The translations under genes were made by a program, and so were the position numbers. This document shows, piece by piece, positions 9,075 through 19,105 of a DNA stretch of 64,000 bases; position 1 is the first letter of the stretch; each line of letters opens with the position of its first letter. The DNA is from Bin5 sp034428435 (lineage in GTDB: Bacteria > Chloroflexota > Anaerolineae > Caldilineales > Caldilineaceae), in contig DAOUHY010000349.1 of the NCBI GenBank assembly GCA_034428435.1, forward strand, positions 11,607-75,606, in the 5' to 3' direction. A model generated the notes under the pieces. That model worked only from the letters and a program-made list of their open reading frames with translations. It did not search any database and was not told where the DNA came from.

Positions 9075-10064
9075 ATGAGAATTTGGCGCAGCGATCTGCG
9101 ATCTCTCCGGTTTCCCGGCCCAACTTTTTTGACAATCGGAAATTTCGACGGTGTGCATCTGGGCCATCAGGCCCTCTTGCGTACCCTGCAGACTGAAGCG
9201 GCGGGCCATGCGCCCACCGCCAGGACAGCCCTGCTCACGTTCGATCCCCACCCAATTGCCGTACTGCGGCCGGACCTTGCCTTGTGCCTCTTGACCACGC
9301 CACAGGAGCGTCTGTGCCTGATCGAGCCGTTCGATCTTGATCTGGGCATCATTCAGCCCTTTGACATGGATTTCGCCAGTCTGACGCCCGAGCAGTTTAT
9401 GACGCTTCTCGTCGAACGTTTGGGGCTTGCCCGGCTGATAGTGGGACCTGATTTCGCGCTGGGTCGGGGACGCAGCGGCAATGTCGACCTTTTACGAGCG
9501 TTGGGTGTCCGGCTCGGTTATGAACTGTCGGTGATCGAACCGTTTGCACGTAACGATGGTGAGGTCCACAGCCGCCAGATCCGTCAGTCACTCTTAGCTG
9601 GCGCTGTACAGGATGCCGCGCAGATGCTGGGTCGGCCCTACCAGATCGCTGGCATCGTCGAAGAGGGAGAACGTCGCGGGCGCCAGATCGGCGTGCCCAC
9701 TGCCAACATCCGGCCCATTCCGCAGAAGCTCGTCCCCGCCAATGGGGTATACGTAACTTGGGCATATCTGCCGGACAGCTGTTCGCCCCACCCTCGCGCC
9801 AGCGTAACCAACATCGGAGTGCGGCCCACTGTAGACGGACGCCGGCGACGCATCGAGACCCATCTGCTCGACTATCCAGCGACCGGTGAGCTCGACTCAC
9901 TGTACGAAAAGGAACTCACCATCTCCTTTGTGTCTCGCCTGCGCGATGAGCAACGTTTTGACAGCCTGGAGGAGCTCGTCGCCCAGATTCAGATGGACAT
10001 CTCCGTCGCGCGTCGTACGTTGACAGAAATATCGGCAGTTTCCGACTCAATCACAGGGAATTAG
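9075..10064 (+). CDS. ribF: Bifunctional riboflavin kinase/FAD synthetase
   Basis: RibF phosphorylates riboflavin to FMN and adenylylates FMN to FAD. The N-terminal nucleotidyltransferase domain has IGNFDGVHLGHQALL (21-35) with the HxGH signature, and the C-terminal kinase domain (about 185-310) has GRQIGVPTANI and the NIGVRPTVDG segment. Length 329 is normal. The ATG at 9075 begins the strand expected of the family. It lies 164 bp after truB; I see no FMN riboswitch in that gap, only a weak GC inverted repeat. Confidence 0.93.
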   Translation: MRIWRSDLRSLRFPGPTFLTIGNFDGVHLGHQALLRTLQTEAAGHAPTARTALLTFDPHPIAVLRPDLALCLLTTPQERLCLIEPFDLDLGIIQPFDMDFASLTPEQFMTLLVERLGLARLIVGPDFALGRGRSGNVDLLRALGVRLGYELSVIEPFARNDGEVHSRQIRQSLLAGAVQDAAQMLGRPYQIAGIVEEGERRGRQIGVPTANIRPIPQKLVPANGVYVTWAYLPDSCSPHPRASVTNIGVRPTVDGRRRRIETHLLDYPATGELDSLYEKELTISFVSRLRDEQRFDSLEELVAQIQMDISVARRTLTEISAVSDSITGN

Positions 10065-10138
10065 GAACTCATCCAGGCGCAGCATTTCCACGAATGAGGG
10101 CGCCCCCTAATGCAGCTTCGCGTACAGGTTCTCTTTCA

Positions 10139-12325
10139 ATGAGTCATCGCCGCCGTCCAGCCCCGTTTCCTGCCATCCCACTACTCGTCTGTGCGGTTCT
10201 GTTTCTCGGCGCATGCGTTGTTCAACCGATCGGCCCCATCGTTTCTCAAGGCGGCGACGCCGCCGGAACTGCCAATCCAGAGAAAAAGCTGCCGCCGCCG
10301 CCTGCAGCACACCCCGATCCGATGGGTGGGACCGCTGACATTGCTCTGATCCATGGAATGGAAGAAGCCATCTCTTGTCTTGCAGGGGGCCAGCCGGTCT
10401 TTGCGGTGTTGCAACGCTACGCCAATGTGCGCAATCGACCCCATTTCGAAGGCTGCCTTCTGGGTCGCGTGCCCGCAGGCACACTGGTACGCGTTGAGGC
10501 GGTCTTCGGACAGGAGCAAGTGATTCCTTTTGTCTCCCTCGACCGCTCCCTCGGCCGAATTCCAATCGCCGCGCCGGGATTCGATAAGGACATTCAGCCT
10601 CTTCTTGAAGAGAACTGCGGCGCCTGTCATAGCGCTGTTGTGAAACAGGGGGAGCTGCAGGTGACCGAGTATGAACCCTTGATGGCCGGCGGACTGAACG
10701 GACCCGTAGTACAACCGGGCGTCCCGGCCGCATCCACACTTTGGACGCAGGTCTGGTCCGGGGAAATGCCGCTGGTGGGGGAGCTTGGCAATGACGACAA
10801 AGCACTGATTTACGATTGGATTATATCCGGAGCGACCAGGCAGGGCACAGAGCCGGTGCCTGTGTACGAAATGTGGCTGCGTCTGTCGGGCGAAGATTTC
10901 AACCCGTTGCCAAATGAATGTTCCCAGGAAGGGGGTACCACTCCCTTTGTCAGCGCACAACTCGTTCTTCCCGCAAGTTGTGCCGCCATTCCCAATGCCG
11001 AGCAGATCGCTGCATATCTGCCGAAAGTGGAGACGGCGAATCCAGCGCCTTCTTCGGCCTCAGATGAACCCGCCAACAGTGTTGAATCCGGCGATGGCAC
11101 AAATGCGGGCGGCAATGCCGGAGCCAAACCGGAAGAAAATACGCAAAACAGTGCTGCCGCCGCCCCACCGCGAGGTATGGCTGCCGGTACTGTTGGCATT
11201 CGCGTCTCTCCCCTCAATCTGAGCCCCCCTTCTGAATCCGACCCCTGGCTGGTTCCCCAGGGCGGCTTCTGTGCAGAGCAGTTCCTGGCCGACAAACTAC
11301 AGGACAAATTCAGCATCACCGCTCTGACTTTTGCCCCGGACGGCAGACTGTTCATCGCCTTGGACCATCCGGCCTCCGGCAACTTCGATCCCAATATCAT
11401 CTACGATCCCTATAACGCCAGCCGCTCCATCGCCATCTGGCACAGCGTTTCCAGGGACAGTTACTATGAGATCCTTCGCGAATCCAGCCGTGTCACAGGA
11501 ATGGCCTGGCATGCGGGCGCGCTCTACCTGAATCGTGCCGGTGAAGTGGGGCGCATCGTCGACGGCGGCGGATATGAACCTCTGGCCGGCGGCTTCGCCG
11601 TCGCAGGCCATCTTTACCATGCCAACAACGGTCTCGTGATCAGCGACGGCTGGGTCTATGTTTCCGCCGGCGGTGTCCGGGACGGCTACTCGGACGGCAT
11701 AATCGTTCTTCATGATGGCGAACTTCCCGCCGAAACTCTGGCCACTAACGTGGCTGCCGGCGGCAATCCCTTCGCTGCCCGAATCGTACGCGCCCGGCTC
11801 GACCGGCTGCTCGCCGAACGCTCAATCGGCGTTTTTCAGACCGCGGCGCGCGGTGTGCGCAACCCCTACGGCATCGCCGTCGACCCGTTCGGGCGCATCT
11901 GGTTTACCGACAATGGCGCCACCAACGTACACGGTGATTTCAACGCCGGCGACGAAGTCGACCTGCTGGACCCGCGTACCCTCTCCGCTGCCGCCAATGC
12001 GGGCGACGTGAACGCTACCCCCTTCTACGGCTTCCCGCTGGCGTTGGGCGGGGTCAACAAAGATTGGTGGACCGCTCCTGTGCTGACCCTCCCCAACTCG
12101 GCCGCACCCACCGGCATCACTTGGGCCTACGACACCATCTTTTTCGCCAACTACGGGCGCGATCCCGGTCTGTTCCGGTTGGCGAACTCGGGCGGCCAGA
12201 TTATCGCCGAACGGATCATGCACAACTGGCCCGTACAAGCGGTCACGACTGCACCGGACGGGGCAGTCTGGATCGGGACCGGCGACGGCATGCTGTTCCG
12301 CCTTGTTCCCGGCTGCGGCGGCTGA
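10139..12325 (+). CDS. Lipoprotein with haem-c motif and beta-propeller domain
   Basis: I read the start at 10139 (MSHRRR), giving 728 residues; an upstream ATG at 10094 adds 15 residues. A signal peptide ends in LGA-C, with lipidated Cys26. Around 160-164 lies CGACH, a single c-type haem site within a planctomycete-type cytochrome segment. A Ser/Pro/Glu/Asn-rich linker follows, then a C-terminal six-bladed propeller of the sugar-dehydrogenase/NHL type (GVRNPYGIAVDPFGRIWFTD). An anchored exoplasmic redox role is likely, perhaps oxidising a sugar with electrons passed to haem, but no quinone or metal site can be assigned by eye. It ends 10 bp before the next gene. Confidence 0.7.
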   Translation: MSHRRRPAPFPAIPLLVCAVLFLGACVVQPIGPIVSQGGDAAGTANPEKKLPPPPAAHPDPMGGTADIALIHGMEEAISCLAGGQPVFAVLQRYANVRNRPHFEGCLLGRVPAGTLVRVEAVFGQEQVIPFVSLDRSLGRIPIAAPGFDKDIQPLLEENCGACHSAVVKQGELQVTEYEPLMAGGLNGPVVQPGVPAASTLWTQVWSGEMPLVGELGNDDKALIYDWIISGATRQGTEPVPVYEMWLRLSGEDFNPLPNECSQEGGTTPFVSAQLVLPASCAAIPNAEQIAAYLPKVETANPAPSSASDEPANSVESGDGTNAGGNAGAKPEENTQNSAAAAPPRGMAAGTVGIRVSPLNLSPPSESDPWLVPQGGFCAEQFLADKLQDKFSITALTFAPDGRLFIALDHPASGNFDPNIIYDPYNASRSIAIWHSVSRDSYYEILRESSRVTGMAWHAGALYLNRAGEVGRIVDGGGYEPLAGGFAVAGHLYHANNGLVISDGWVYVSAGGVRDGYSDGIIVLHDGELPAETLATNVAAGGNPFAARIVRARLDRLLAERSIGVFQTAARGVRNPYGIAVDPFGRIWFTDNGATNVHGDFNAGDEVDLLDPRTLSAAANAGDVNATPFYGFPLALGGVNKDWWTAPVLTLPNSAAPTGITWAYDTIFFANYGRDPGLFRLANSGGQIIAERIMHNWPVQAVTTAPDGAVWIGTGDGMLFRLVPGCGG

Positions 12326-12335
12326 GGAGTGCTGC

Positions 12336-13589
12336 TTGCGCTTTCTATGTGTATCCGCGCAACTGGCGGGCCACCTCGACTGGGGCGGCTATCTGCCCAC
12401 GGCTGTCGAACTGATGCGGGCGGGCCACGATGTCCTCTGGGCCACAGGTCGTGAGCTGCAAAGCCATCTCGCGGCACAGAACGTTCCCATCCATATCCTG
12501 CAAGAGACCGGCTGGCGCTGGCCGCCGCCGCCCCCGATTCAGAAAGGCACAGCTTCAGAAGAGGAGTTCCAGCGCCTGCGCATGGTCCGCTCATTGGACC
12601 AATGGCTGGACGCGGCGCGCGTGCGTGCGGCGACGCTTGAGCTTGTAGAGGTAGCTAAACGTTTCCGCCCGCATCTGATCGTCAGCGAGATGTTCACCGC
12701 CGCCGCCGCCATTGCCGCCGAACTCCTGGGCGTTCCCTTCGCCGTCGCCGGTTGGCCGGCCATGCAGACGCAGTCGTCAGGCCCCAAAGCAGACGCGCCC
12801 GGCGCAGTCGCAAAACTGGCTCAGGCGCGCGTGGACGAGCTCCTTGCCGATTTTGGCGCGACCGGGGTCAACTGGACGCTGGACGGTCCAGCCGCGCTGC
12901 TTTCTCCTTCCTTACACTTGACCTACTGGAGCCCCCGCTGGTATGCCGGAGCCCGGCTGCTGCCGCAGACACAAATGGTCGGCGGGGTCGCTCCTCCTCC
13001 CCTGCCGCGCGAATCCCCCTGGCTCGACCAACTTCCAAGCTGTCGTCCATGGATCTTCATCACCCTCGGCACGGCATTTACCAGGGACGTCAACTTTTTC
13101 TTGATCGCGGCCCGCGCCGCGGCAGAGGTGGGAGGCGTACCGATCCTGGCGGTCGGCAAAGGCTTTGACGCCGTCGCTACAGAGGGGGGCTGGTCCCCGC
13201 GCGAAGTCAAAGCTCTGCGGACCGGACTGCCGCAGTCTTCAGTTCTGGTGGACAGGATCCGTTTTGCAGAGGTGTTGCCCCACACCGCCGCCGCGATCCA
13301 CCATGGCGGCGCCGGCACGACCCACGCCTTAGTCACCCACGGGATCCCGCAGATCGTCGTGCCTAAGGCCGCAGACCAGGCCCGTCAGGCCAGCGGGGTC
13401 GCGCGCAGCGGCGTCGGCTATCATATCCCACCCAATCTGCTGACCGTCCCGCTGGCAGCGGAAGCCCTGCAAAAGATACTGGTCGACGACGCTCCTGCCC
13501 GCCTGAACGCCGCCGCCCTGCAAGAGGAGTTTGCCTCCCTGGGAGGCATTCCCAAAGCCGCCCAAATCCTGGTCGCAGCCGCCGAGTGA
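12336..13589 (+). CDS. UGT/MGT-type glycosyltransferase (GT1 fold)
   Basis: The 417-residue protein is a GT-B fold glycosyltransferase of the macrolide/UDP-glycosyltransferase group. The nucleotide-sugar binding signature is LPHTAAAIHHGGAGTTHAL followed by GIPQIVVPKAADQ. The N-terminal half has the acceptor-domain pattern (FLCVSAQLAGHLDWGGYLPTAVEL). I chose TTG at 12336 because GAGGAG lies 6 nt upstream and the frame upstream runs into the preceding gene. Donor and acceptor are unknown; such enzymes glycosylate lipids, sterols, carotenoids or macrolides. It is probably coupled to the upstream lipoprotein gene and converges with sbcC. Confidence 0.85.
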   Translation: MRFLCVSAQLAGHLDWGGYLPTAVELMRAGHDVLWATGRELQSHLAAQNVPIHILQETGWRWPPPPPIQKGTASEEEFQRLRMVRSLDQWLDAARVRAATLELVEVAKRFRPHLIVSEMFTAAAAIAAELLGVPFAVAGWPAMQTQSSGPKADAPGAVAKLAQARVDELLADFGATGVNWTLDGPAALLSPSLHLTYWSPRWYAGARLLPQTQMVGGVAPPPLPRESPWLDQLPSCRPWIFITLGTAFTRDVNFFLIAARAAAEVGGVPILAVGKGFDAVATEGGWSPREVKALRTGLPQSSVLVDRIRFAEVLPHTAAAIHHGGAGTTHALVTHGIPQIVVPKAADQARQASGVARSGVGYHIPPNLLTVPLAAEALQKILVDDAPARLNAAALQEEFASLGGIPKAAQILVAAAE

Positions 13590-13608
13590 AACCCCCGTTC
13601 AACCGGTC

Positions 13609-16320
13609 TCACTCGTAATGAATCTCGCTTGCCCCGTTTCGCTTCTCTACCCGGATCAGCTTCTCCGTAGCCTGCTCGAACGAATCGTCGTGGCTGATGA
13701 TAAAGAGCTGCTCAAAGCCGCGCACGCCCACGATCTGCCGCGCTAGCGCGCCGCGCCTGGTCTCGTCCAGATTGGTGGTTGGCTCGTCAAAGAAGGCGAC
13801 GCCAATACTGCTCATCTCCTGCAGCAGCGCCAGCCGTACCGCCAGCGCTGCGCTCATCTGCTCGCCGCCGGACAATTGGGAAAATGCCCGATCACGACCA
13901 TCCACTTCCAGGATGATCCCGTAGTCCTCCTCCCAGCGGAGCGTGCGCGTGTAGTCCTCCATGATCTGGCCGAACAACTGATTGGCACTGTAACTGATCT
14001 GCTGGACAAGCGCCTTGGTTACGTGCGGCCCTGCCTCCTGCACCACTGAACGCAGAAACTGCAAGAGCTCCTCCCGCTCCACCAGCAGATCGTGCCGGGA
14101 TTGGGCAGCGGTGAGCCGCTTCTTCACGATCTGCAGTTGGGCGATCTCCTCCTTCGCCCGGTCGAGTCGTTCACGCCACTGGCCCAGTTCAGTCTCCAGC
14201 CGTACACGGCGGCTGCGAAGCTTCTCTACCTGAGCCACCATCTCCCGGAAGCTCTCTTCGTCGAAATCGCGTCTGCTGGCTGCCAACTGTTCGTGTCCGT
14301 CCTCGAAACGTTTCTGCGCCGCCTCCAATGCCTTCTCTGCCTCGGCAACCTCTTGCAGGCGCTGAGGGAGCGCCTCGGCTGCAGCCTGATTGCGCCGGTA
14401 GAGTTCATCGGCTGTCTGAAACTTTCCCAACTGAGAGGAGATTCGGGCAGTCTCAGCGTCCAGGCCAGCGAATTCTGCCATGCGCCCGTCAAGCTCCGCG
14501 AGTGCGTTTCGCTGTTGCTCGGCCTGCGCCCGCTGCTCCTGCAACGCCCTTTCCACCCGCTCGCGTCCTCGCGCCTGCTGGAGAGCTGCGTCTCGCCGTC
14601 GCCGCGGGTCGCCCAGTGCCTTTAACGCCTGCTGTAGCTGTTCTACACGTTGCGGCATATGCCGGAGTGCTTCGGCCTCGACACGCGCTTCAGCATGCCG
14701 GGCATTGTGTTCGGTCAGTTCCTTCTCAGCTGTCTCGATCTCGTGCTGGCGGGGTAAAGAATGCAGAGTCTGCTCATGCTGCGCAAGGGTGGAGCGCGCC
14801 TGTTCCCACTTCGCTTCGGATTGGCGAATCGTCTCTGCCGCATCCATGGCTCTCACATTCATTTCTCTCCACTTTTGGCGAAGACGTTCTAGCAACTGCA
14901 GACGATGTTCCGTTGATAGACGCTGTTCGCAGATAGGGCAGACCGCGTCTGCATCCAAGTCTTTCAGTTGTGTGCCTTGCTCCTTAATCGTTTCCATTTC
15001 AGGTTGCAGTTGGGAACGTATAGACTTCTGCAACGTGATCGTCTGCTGCAAGGTTTCAACCTGTGTCTGCAGCTGCTCCCTTGAGGATTCGAGTTGCTGG
15101 GAGCGGGCTACCTCGACGCGCAAGTGGTCCAGCCTCTTTTTGGCCTTTTCCACCGAAGTCTGTTCCCGCTGTACCCGATCTTCTGCATCTTTCAGCCTGT
15201 CTGCCAGGCGTTGGGCATCCCGAAATTCGGCGTCCAGCTTCTCCTGCTCGGATGCCCCGTCCGTTAGGTCCGCCGCAGTCTTCTCCGCCTCCTCGATCTC
15301 AGCTAGGGCGCCCTCCTGGGCATCCGCCTGCGTTTCCGCCCGCGCCAGCAGCGTCCGGATGCCGGCCTGCTGTTCCTCCAACCTACGCCGCTGCGCCATC
15401 CGTTCATTCACGGCCCGCTGGGCCCGCAGCGTGGCGCCATAGGCTTCATGGCCTGCACGGTTGGCTTCTGTAACTGCAACCGCCTCCTTGCTCTCTGTAA
15501 ACCGTTGCCGCGCCGCAACCAGTGTCCGCTTTCTTTCGGCCACTAACTGCTGCTGCACCTCTACCATGCGTTGCAACTCTTGCAGCCGTTCCCGATTCGC
15601 CTCCATCGTTTGCCGGGCGGATTCGGCCGCAGCCAACTCAGTCTGCGAGTCGCGCAGTTCAACCTCTGCCTTGCTGATGAGGGTCGCCAGAGTGTTGGAT
15701 TCGTCCTCTACAGTTGGCAGGCGGATCAGTTCGCCTTTTAGTCCACTGACTATTTCTGACTCATTCCTCTGGCGCTGGTTGAGCAAGCTGAGCGGCTCGC
15801 GCAGTCTTTCCCACGCCCGGCGGTATTCAGCTACTCTCAGGAACGGATCGAAAACGGCTTTACGGATCCTGGGCGTCTCCAGAAAGGAAATAGTAAAGCT
15901 GCCTTGGGGCACGCCCACAGCGTTTCTGAACAGATCCTCCGGCCCGGTGTCAGGGTCGATGTCTAGATGCAGACGCAGGAACTGCATAACGTCAGCTTTG
16001 CCTTCGCATATTCGTATGGCGAGTTCCGGATCCAAGATCGCATAGGCACTACTACTGCCACAGCTTCGCACGACCTGATACACGCGCTCATCGTAATCGC
16101 TGAGAAAATCGACCGCCACGTTCGCCGTCCTCTGGCCTGCCCGCACGAAATCGGGCCGGCTATACGGAAGATGATCGAAAAGAGCAAAGCCGATGGCCTC
16201 CAGTATCGTCGTTTTCCCCGCCCCATTGGGGCCTACGATCGCGTTCGTGCCCGGGCTGAAATCGACCGTTGCCCTTTCGTAGCTCTTGACGTTTTCCAGG
16301 GTCAGCGAACGGATCAACAT
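13609..16320 (-). CDS. sbcC: DNA repair ATPase SbcC (Rad50-like)
   Basis: SbcC is the SMC-like partner of SbcD; the pair cleaves hairpins and processes blocked DNA ends. The 903-residue protein has Walker A GPNGAGKTT (30-38), two long coiled coils, a CPIC zinc-hook at about 460-463, the ABC signature LSGGEQM and Walker B VAFFDEPTTNLD. The start at 16320 (MLIRSL) gives the canonical N terminus and overlaps the sbcD stop by 7 bases. The longer frame upstream runs through sbcD. Length is somewhat short of the 1048 residues in E. coli, normal for this lineage's shorter coiled coils. Confidence 0.93.
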   Translation of the reverse strand: MLIRSLTLENVKSYERATVDFSPGTNAIVGPNGAGKTTILEAIGFALFDHLPYSRPDFVRAGQRTANVAVDFLSDYDERVYQVVRSCGSSSAYAILDPELAIRICEGKADVMQFLRLHLDIDPDTGPEDLFRNAVGVPQGSFTISFLETPRIRKAVFDPFLRVAEYRRAWERLREPLSLLNQRQRNESEIVSGLKGELIRLPTVEDESNTLATLISKAEVELRDSQTELAAAESARQTMEANRERLQELQRMVEVQQQLVAERKRTLVAARQRFTESKEAVAVTEANRAGHEAYGATLRAQRAVNERMAQRRRLEEQQAGIRTLLARAETQADAQEGALAEIEEAEKTAADLTDGASEQEKLDAEFRDAQRLADRLKDAEDRVQREQTSVEKAKKRLDHLRVEVARSQQLESSREQLQTQVETLQQTITLQKSIRSQLQPEMETIKEQGTQLKDLDADAVCPICEQRLSTEHRLQLLERLRQKWREMNVRAMDAAETIRQSEAKWEQARSTLAQHEQTLHSLPRQHEIETAEKELTEHNARHAEARVEAEALRHMPQRVEQLQQALKALGDPRRRRDAALQQARGRERVERALQEQRAQAEQQRNALAELDGRMAEFAGLDAETARISSQLGKFQTADELYRRNQAAAEALPQRLQEVAEAEKALEAAQKRFEDGHEQLAASRRDFDEESFREMVAQVEKLRSRRVRLETELGQWRERLDRAKEEIAQLQIVKKRLTAAQSRHDLLVEREELLQFLRSVVQEAGPHVTKALVQQISYSANQLFGQIMEDYTRTLRWEEDYGIILEVDGRDRAFSQLSGGEQMSAALAVRLALLQEMSSIGVAFFDEPTTNLDETRRGALARQIVGVRGFEQLFIISHDDSFEQATEKLIRVEKRNGASEIHYE

Positions 16321-17588
16321 GGCGACTCTTCTCCCTGCAGAACCCTCTCCCCGCCTCTTGCCAATTCCTCCAAAATCGCGTCGGCAGAAGCGCCGCTGAC
16401 GGCCAGCTGTTTGATCGCGAGCGTCAGTTCGGTCCATGCGCTGCTTCGGTCGCGGAACCGGTTGTCCCGTTCGAGAAGACCGGCAATTATCTGCCGCTCC
16501 AACTCCCGTCGGCTGAGATGCTGATCGGCCCCCACTGCAAACTCCGAGGCTCGCGTGTCATCGCGTACAAAGCAGAGCAACGGCTTGTATTGCTCTTCAA
16601 CTACCTGCTCCAGCCGTTTCAAGTCCAGTCCGCCGCGGTCGAAAGGGAGCACTCCGCTCAGCCGCAGCTCGACCACCGGTTCTTTACCTCTGAACTGACG
16701 GCGCTGACGCTCGATATAACCCCGGCACTCTCCGACCAGGTCGGCCGGCGTCTCGCACGCGTCGACCTTGAAGAACAGGCGTTCAAATGCACGCCGGGGA
16801 TTTGCGTGCAAGACTGGGCGGTGCTTGGGCTCCGCCCCCGTATCTACCTCCACAAGATAGTATCCCCGCTCCGGCCAGGCCGCCTCAGTCAGTGAGTTGG
16901 TCTCCGGGCTGCCGGGATTGTAAATCCAGTCGTCGAACTCGAAAGGTTTATGGAAGTGGCCCAGCGCCAGATAATCCACGTGGGGTCGCAGAGGAGCCAG
17001 CTCGCGGTGGCTCAGCGCGCCGCCTTGGTGGTCGAGAACTCTCTCAACGCCAGCGTGCGCCATGAAAATCGTGTACTCAACTCCTTGTCTGTCGGCCGCC
17101 GCCAGCGCACCCGCCACCCGCTGCACGACCGGTGCCGCGGCACTGCCGTAGTAGCGCATACCGTAGACCCGCAAGCCCGGTACCGGTTCCACATAGGCCC
17201 CCTCGCGTCTTTCGTAAGGCGGGAGCCCGACCTCCTCCCCGTCAAAATGTGGGTTGAGCAGAACCAGCAGTTCCCGCTCTGCCAGAAAACGTACCCAGCC
17301 GATACTGTCGCGATAGTAGGCCAGTTCATGGTTGCCCTCCACCGCAAGGCAGGGTATGCCTGCCTCTTTCAGCCGTTCCAGCCCCGTGATGGCATGACTA
17401 AGCGTAATCGGGTCGATAGCGCGTCTTTCAAAAAGATCACCGGCCAGCAGTACGAAATCAACCTTGGAGCCTATGGCCGCTTCGATAATCTCAAGATAGG
17501 CGCGGGTGAAGTCGTTCTGACGCTCCCGGCTGTTGTACTGACGATAGCCGAGATGGCAGTCGGCCATGTGGAGAAAGGTAGCGCGCAT
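16314..17588 (-). CDS. sbcD: Exonuclease SbcD (Mre11-like)
   Basis: This 424-residue metallophosphoesterase is the nuclease subunit of SbcCD. Phosphoesterase motifs occur in order: MADCHLGYRQY, LLAGDLFERR, VEGNHELAYYRDS, MAHAG and GHFHKPFEF. The C-terminal region from about 300 is the capping/SbcC-binding part. It overlaps sbcC by 7 bases, so the two are translationally coupled. Upstream, 84 bp away, is a membrane protein gene that ends a heat-shock-type run, so sbcDC may be read partly from the hrcA promoter. Confidence 0.93.
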   Translation of the reverse strand: MRATFLHMADCHLGYRQYNSRERQNDFTRAYLEIIEAAIGSKVDFVLLAGDLFERRAIDPITLSHAITGLERLKEAGIPCLAVEGNHELAYYRDSIGWVRFLAERELLVLLNPHFDGEEVGLPPYERREGAYVEPVPGLRVYGMRYYGSAAAPVVQRVAGALAAADRQGVEYTIFMAHAGVERVLDHQGGALSHRELAPLRPHVDYLALGHFHKPFEFDDWIYNPGSPETNSLTEAAWPERGYYLVEVDTGAEPKHRPVLHANPRRAFERLFFKVDACETPADLVGECRGYIERQRRQFRGKEPVVELRLSGVLPFDRGGLDLKRLEQVVEEQYKPLLCFVRDDTRASEFAVGADQHLSRRELERQIIAGLLERDNRFRDRSSAWTELTLAIKQLAVSGASADAILEELARGGERVLQGEESPC

Positions 17589-17672
17589 AGAGTGCCCCAG
17601 CGGTAACCTGAACTGTAATGTGAAGAGGAGTTCGGCTGCAGGTCAACGCGCGGCATCGCCCGCGAACTGCGG

Positions 17673-18056
17673 TCAATCTTTGTCGTCTTTCTCAGCGGAG
17701 ATGAACAGACTGAGGAGAAAGCTGACGAAACTGATGACGATGGCGCCCAGGAAGGCGGGGCCAAAGCCGTCTACCTGGAAATCGACGTTAAGCAGACCGG
17801 CCAGCCAGCCGGTCAAAAGCAGCATCAGAGCGTTGACCACAAAGGTGAACAGACCGAGCGTGACCAGAAAGGCCGGGCAGGTCACCACCTGGACAATCGG
17901 TTTGATGACAGCGTTGACAACGCCAAAGATCAGGGTGACCGCCAGCAGGCTGCCGAAATCCAATTGACCACCGGCGCCAAACTGAATACCGTCAATCAGT
18001 GTTGACGCTACGTACAGGGCGATGGCGTTCCCGACCAGCCGAATAATAAGCGTCAT
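17673..18056 (-). CDS. Phage-holin-4-2 family membrane protein (PF04020-like)
   Basis: The 127-residue protein is almost entirely hydrophobic, with four predicted membrane segments. It has the GVVNAVIKPIVQVVTCP and LGLFTFVVNALMLLLTGW features of the PF04020 family. Despite the name, these are widespread chromosomal membrane proteins of unknown function and not evidence of a phage. It starts 6 bp after the GNAT gene stop and is clearly co-transcribed with it. Confidence 0.8.
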   Translation of the reverse strand: MTLIIRLVGNAIALYVASTLIDGIQFGAGGQLDFGSLLAVTLIFGVVNAVIKPIVQVVTCPAFLVTLGLFTFVVNALMLLLTGWLAGLLNVDFQVDGFGPAFLGAIVISFVSFLLSLFISAEKDDKD

Positions 18057-18062
18057 CGGTGT

Positions 18063-19076
18063 CTACATGCGTAGGCGCATCGTGTACAACGTGCTGCGCA
18101 CGGCAAAATCGTGGTCCAGCAGCGTCTGCGCCGCGATTTCGTCCTGTGTGCTCACAGTGGCCCGCAACGGCCAGCGGGGAGAATCCTGCAGAAGTGCCAG
18201 TGCGCTCAAGACCAGGGGTTGGGCATACTGTTCCTGGGCGTCGGGCCGCAGCCAGAGACGAATATGGTGCTCCCCCTGCCACCATCGGGCGGTCACCTGG
18301 ATTGCACCTTCAAAGCGGCTGCTGTAATCGCGGATCGCGTAGCGGTAGATCCGCTGGCGGCCGACGAGCCTGTTCACCAGTTCACCAATGCGCTTTTCGA
18401 GTGGAACCTGGAAGTCGTCTCGCCTTACGGCCCGCCACCATTGGAATTCGGCGTTGGGCCGGCTGGTGGCCAGATCATAGAGCAGGTTGCCGTCGGACGG
18501 AGAGAACGCCCGCAGGTTGGACAGTACCGGCAATGCGACCCGCCTCGGCCCGCCAGGCGCGTAAAGTTCGGTCGTCCCCCCCATGTTTTCGAAGCGAAGC
18601 CGTTCATAGAGGCCGCGTGCGATCTCGTTTTCCCCTCGCACTTGCAGCACAGCCCAGGACCCGCCCATGTCGCGGATGTACTCCAGGGCATGCTCCATGA
18701 GCGCACGACTGATTCCGCGCCCGCGCCAAGCCGGGGAGACGGCCACATTTGCGATCTGCCAGCGCCCGCTGCCGCTGGCCGCGCGCTGCACCGTTACGTT
18801 TCCCACAACCCGCTTGTTCTCCACCCAGACAAAACCGTTGAAGACATTCCGAAATTCGCCGGTACTGCGGTAAAGAATGCGCACCAGCCCGCTCATATAA
18901 CCGAGAATCCGCAGCTCGCGCAGCGCAGCCTCGCCCTGTTCATCCAGCTCTTCGGCAAAAGCCTCGGTGATCAATCTGGAAACGGCGCGCAGATCACGCC
19001 CAACATCAAAGGGCCGGATGCCCCGCTGGGGGTCTCGAAGACGGCTGGCCGCGGCGGGCCGCGTTAAGGCAACCAT
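18063..19076 (-). CDS. GNAT-family N-acetyltransferase
   Basis: The 337-residue protein has a central GNAT domain, with the acetyl-CoA loop in NVAVSPAWRGRGISRALMEHAL and the following GENEIARGLYERLRF helix typical of the fold. A second, C-terminal region of about 150 residues resembles a degenerate GNAT half. The acceptor cannot be predicted. It begins 29 bp after grpE and ends 6 bp before the holin-like gene, so it belongs to the hrcA transcription unit, where dnaK would usually be expected. Confidence 0.8.
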   Translation of the reverse strand: MVALTRPAAASRLRDPQRGIRPFDVGRDLRAVSRLITEAFAEELDEQGEAALRELRILGYMSGLVRILYRSTGEFRNVFNGFVWVENKRVVGNVTVQRAASGSGRWQIANVAVSPAWRGRGISRALMEHALEYIRDMGGSWAVLQVRGENEIARGLYERLRFENMGGTTELYAPGGPRRVALPVLSNLRAFSPSDGNLLYDLATSRPNAEFQWWRAVRRDDFQVPLEKRIGELVNRLVGRQRIYRYAIRDYSSRFEGAIQVTARWWQGEHHIRLWLRPDAQEQYAQPLVLSALALLQDSPRWPLRATVSTQDEIAAQTLLDHDFAVRSTLYTMRLRM

Positions 19077-19105
19077 TTAGAGGAAGGAGAAAGGCGCCCA
19101 GCTAT

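Noticed and set aside
17673..18056. Prophage lysis gene (holin)
   Set aside because: PF04020 proteins are common chromosomal membrane proteins; no other phage genes are nearby.
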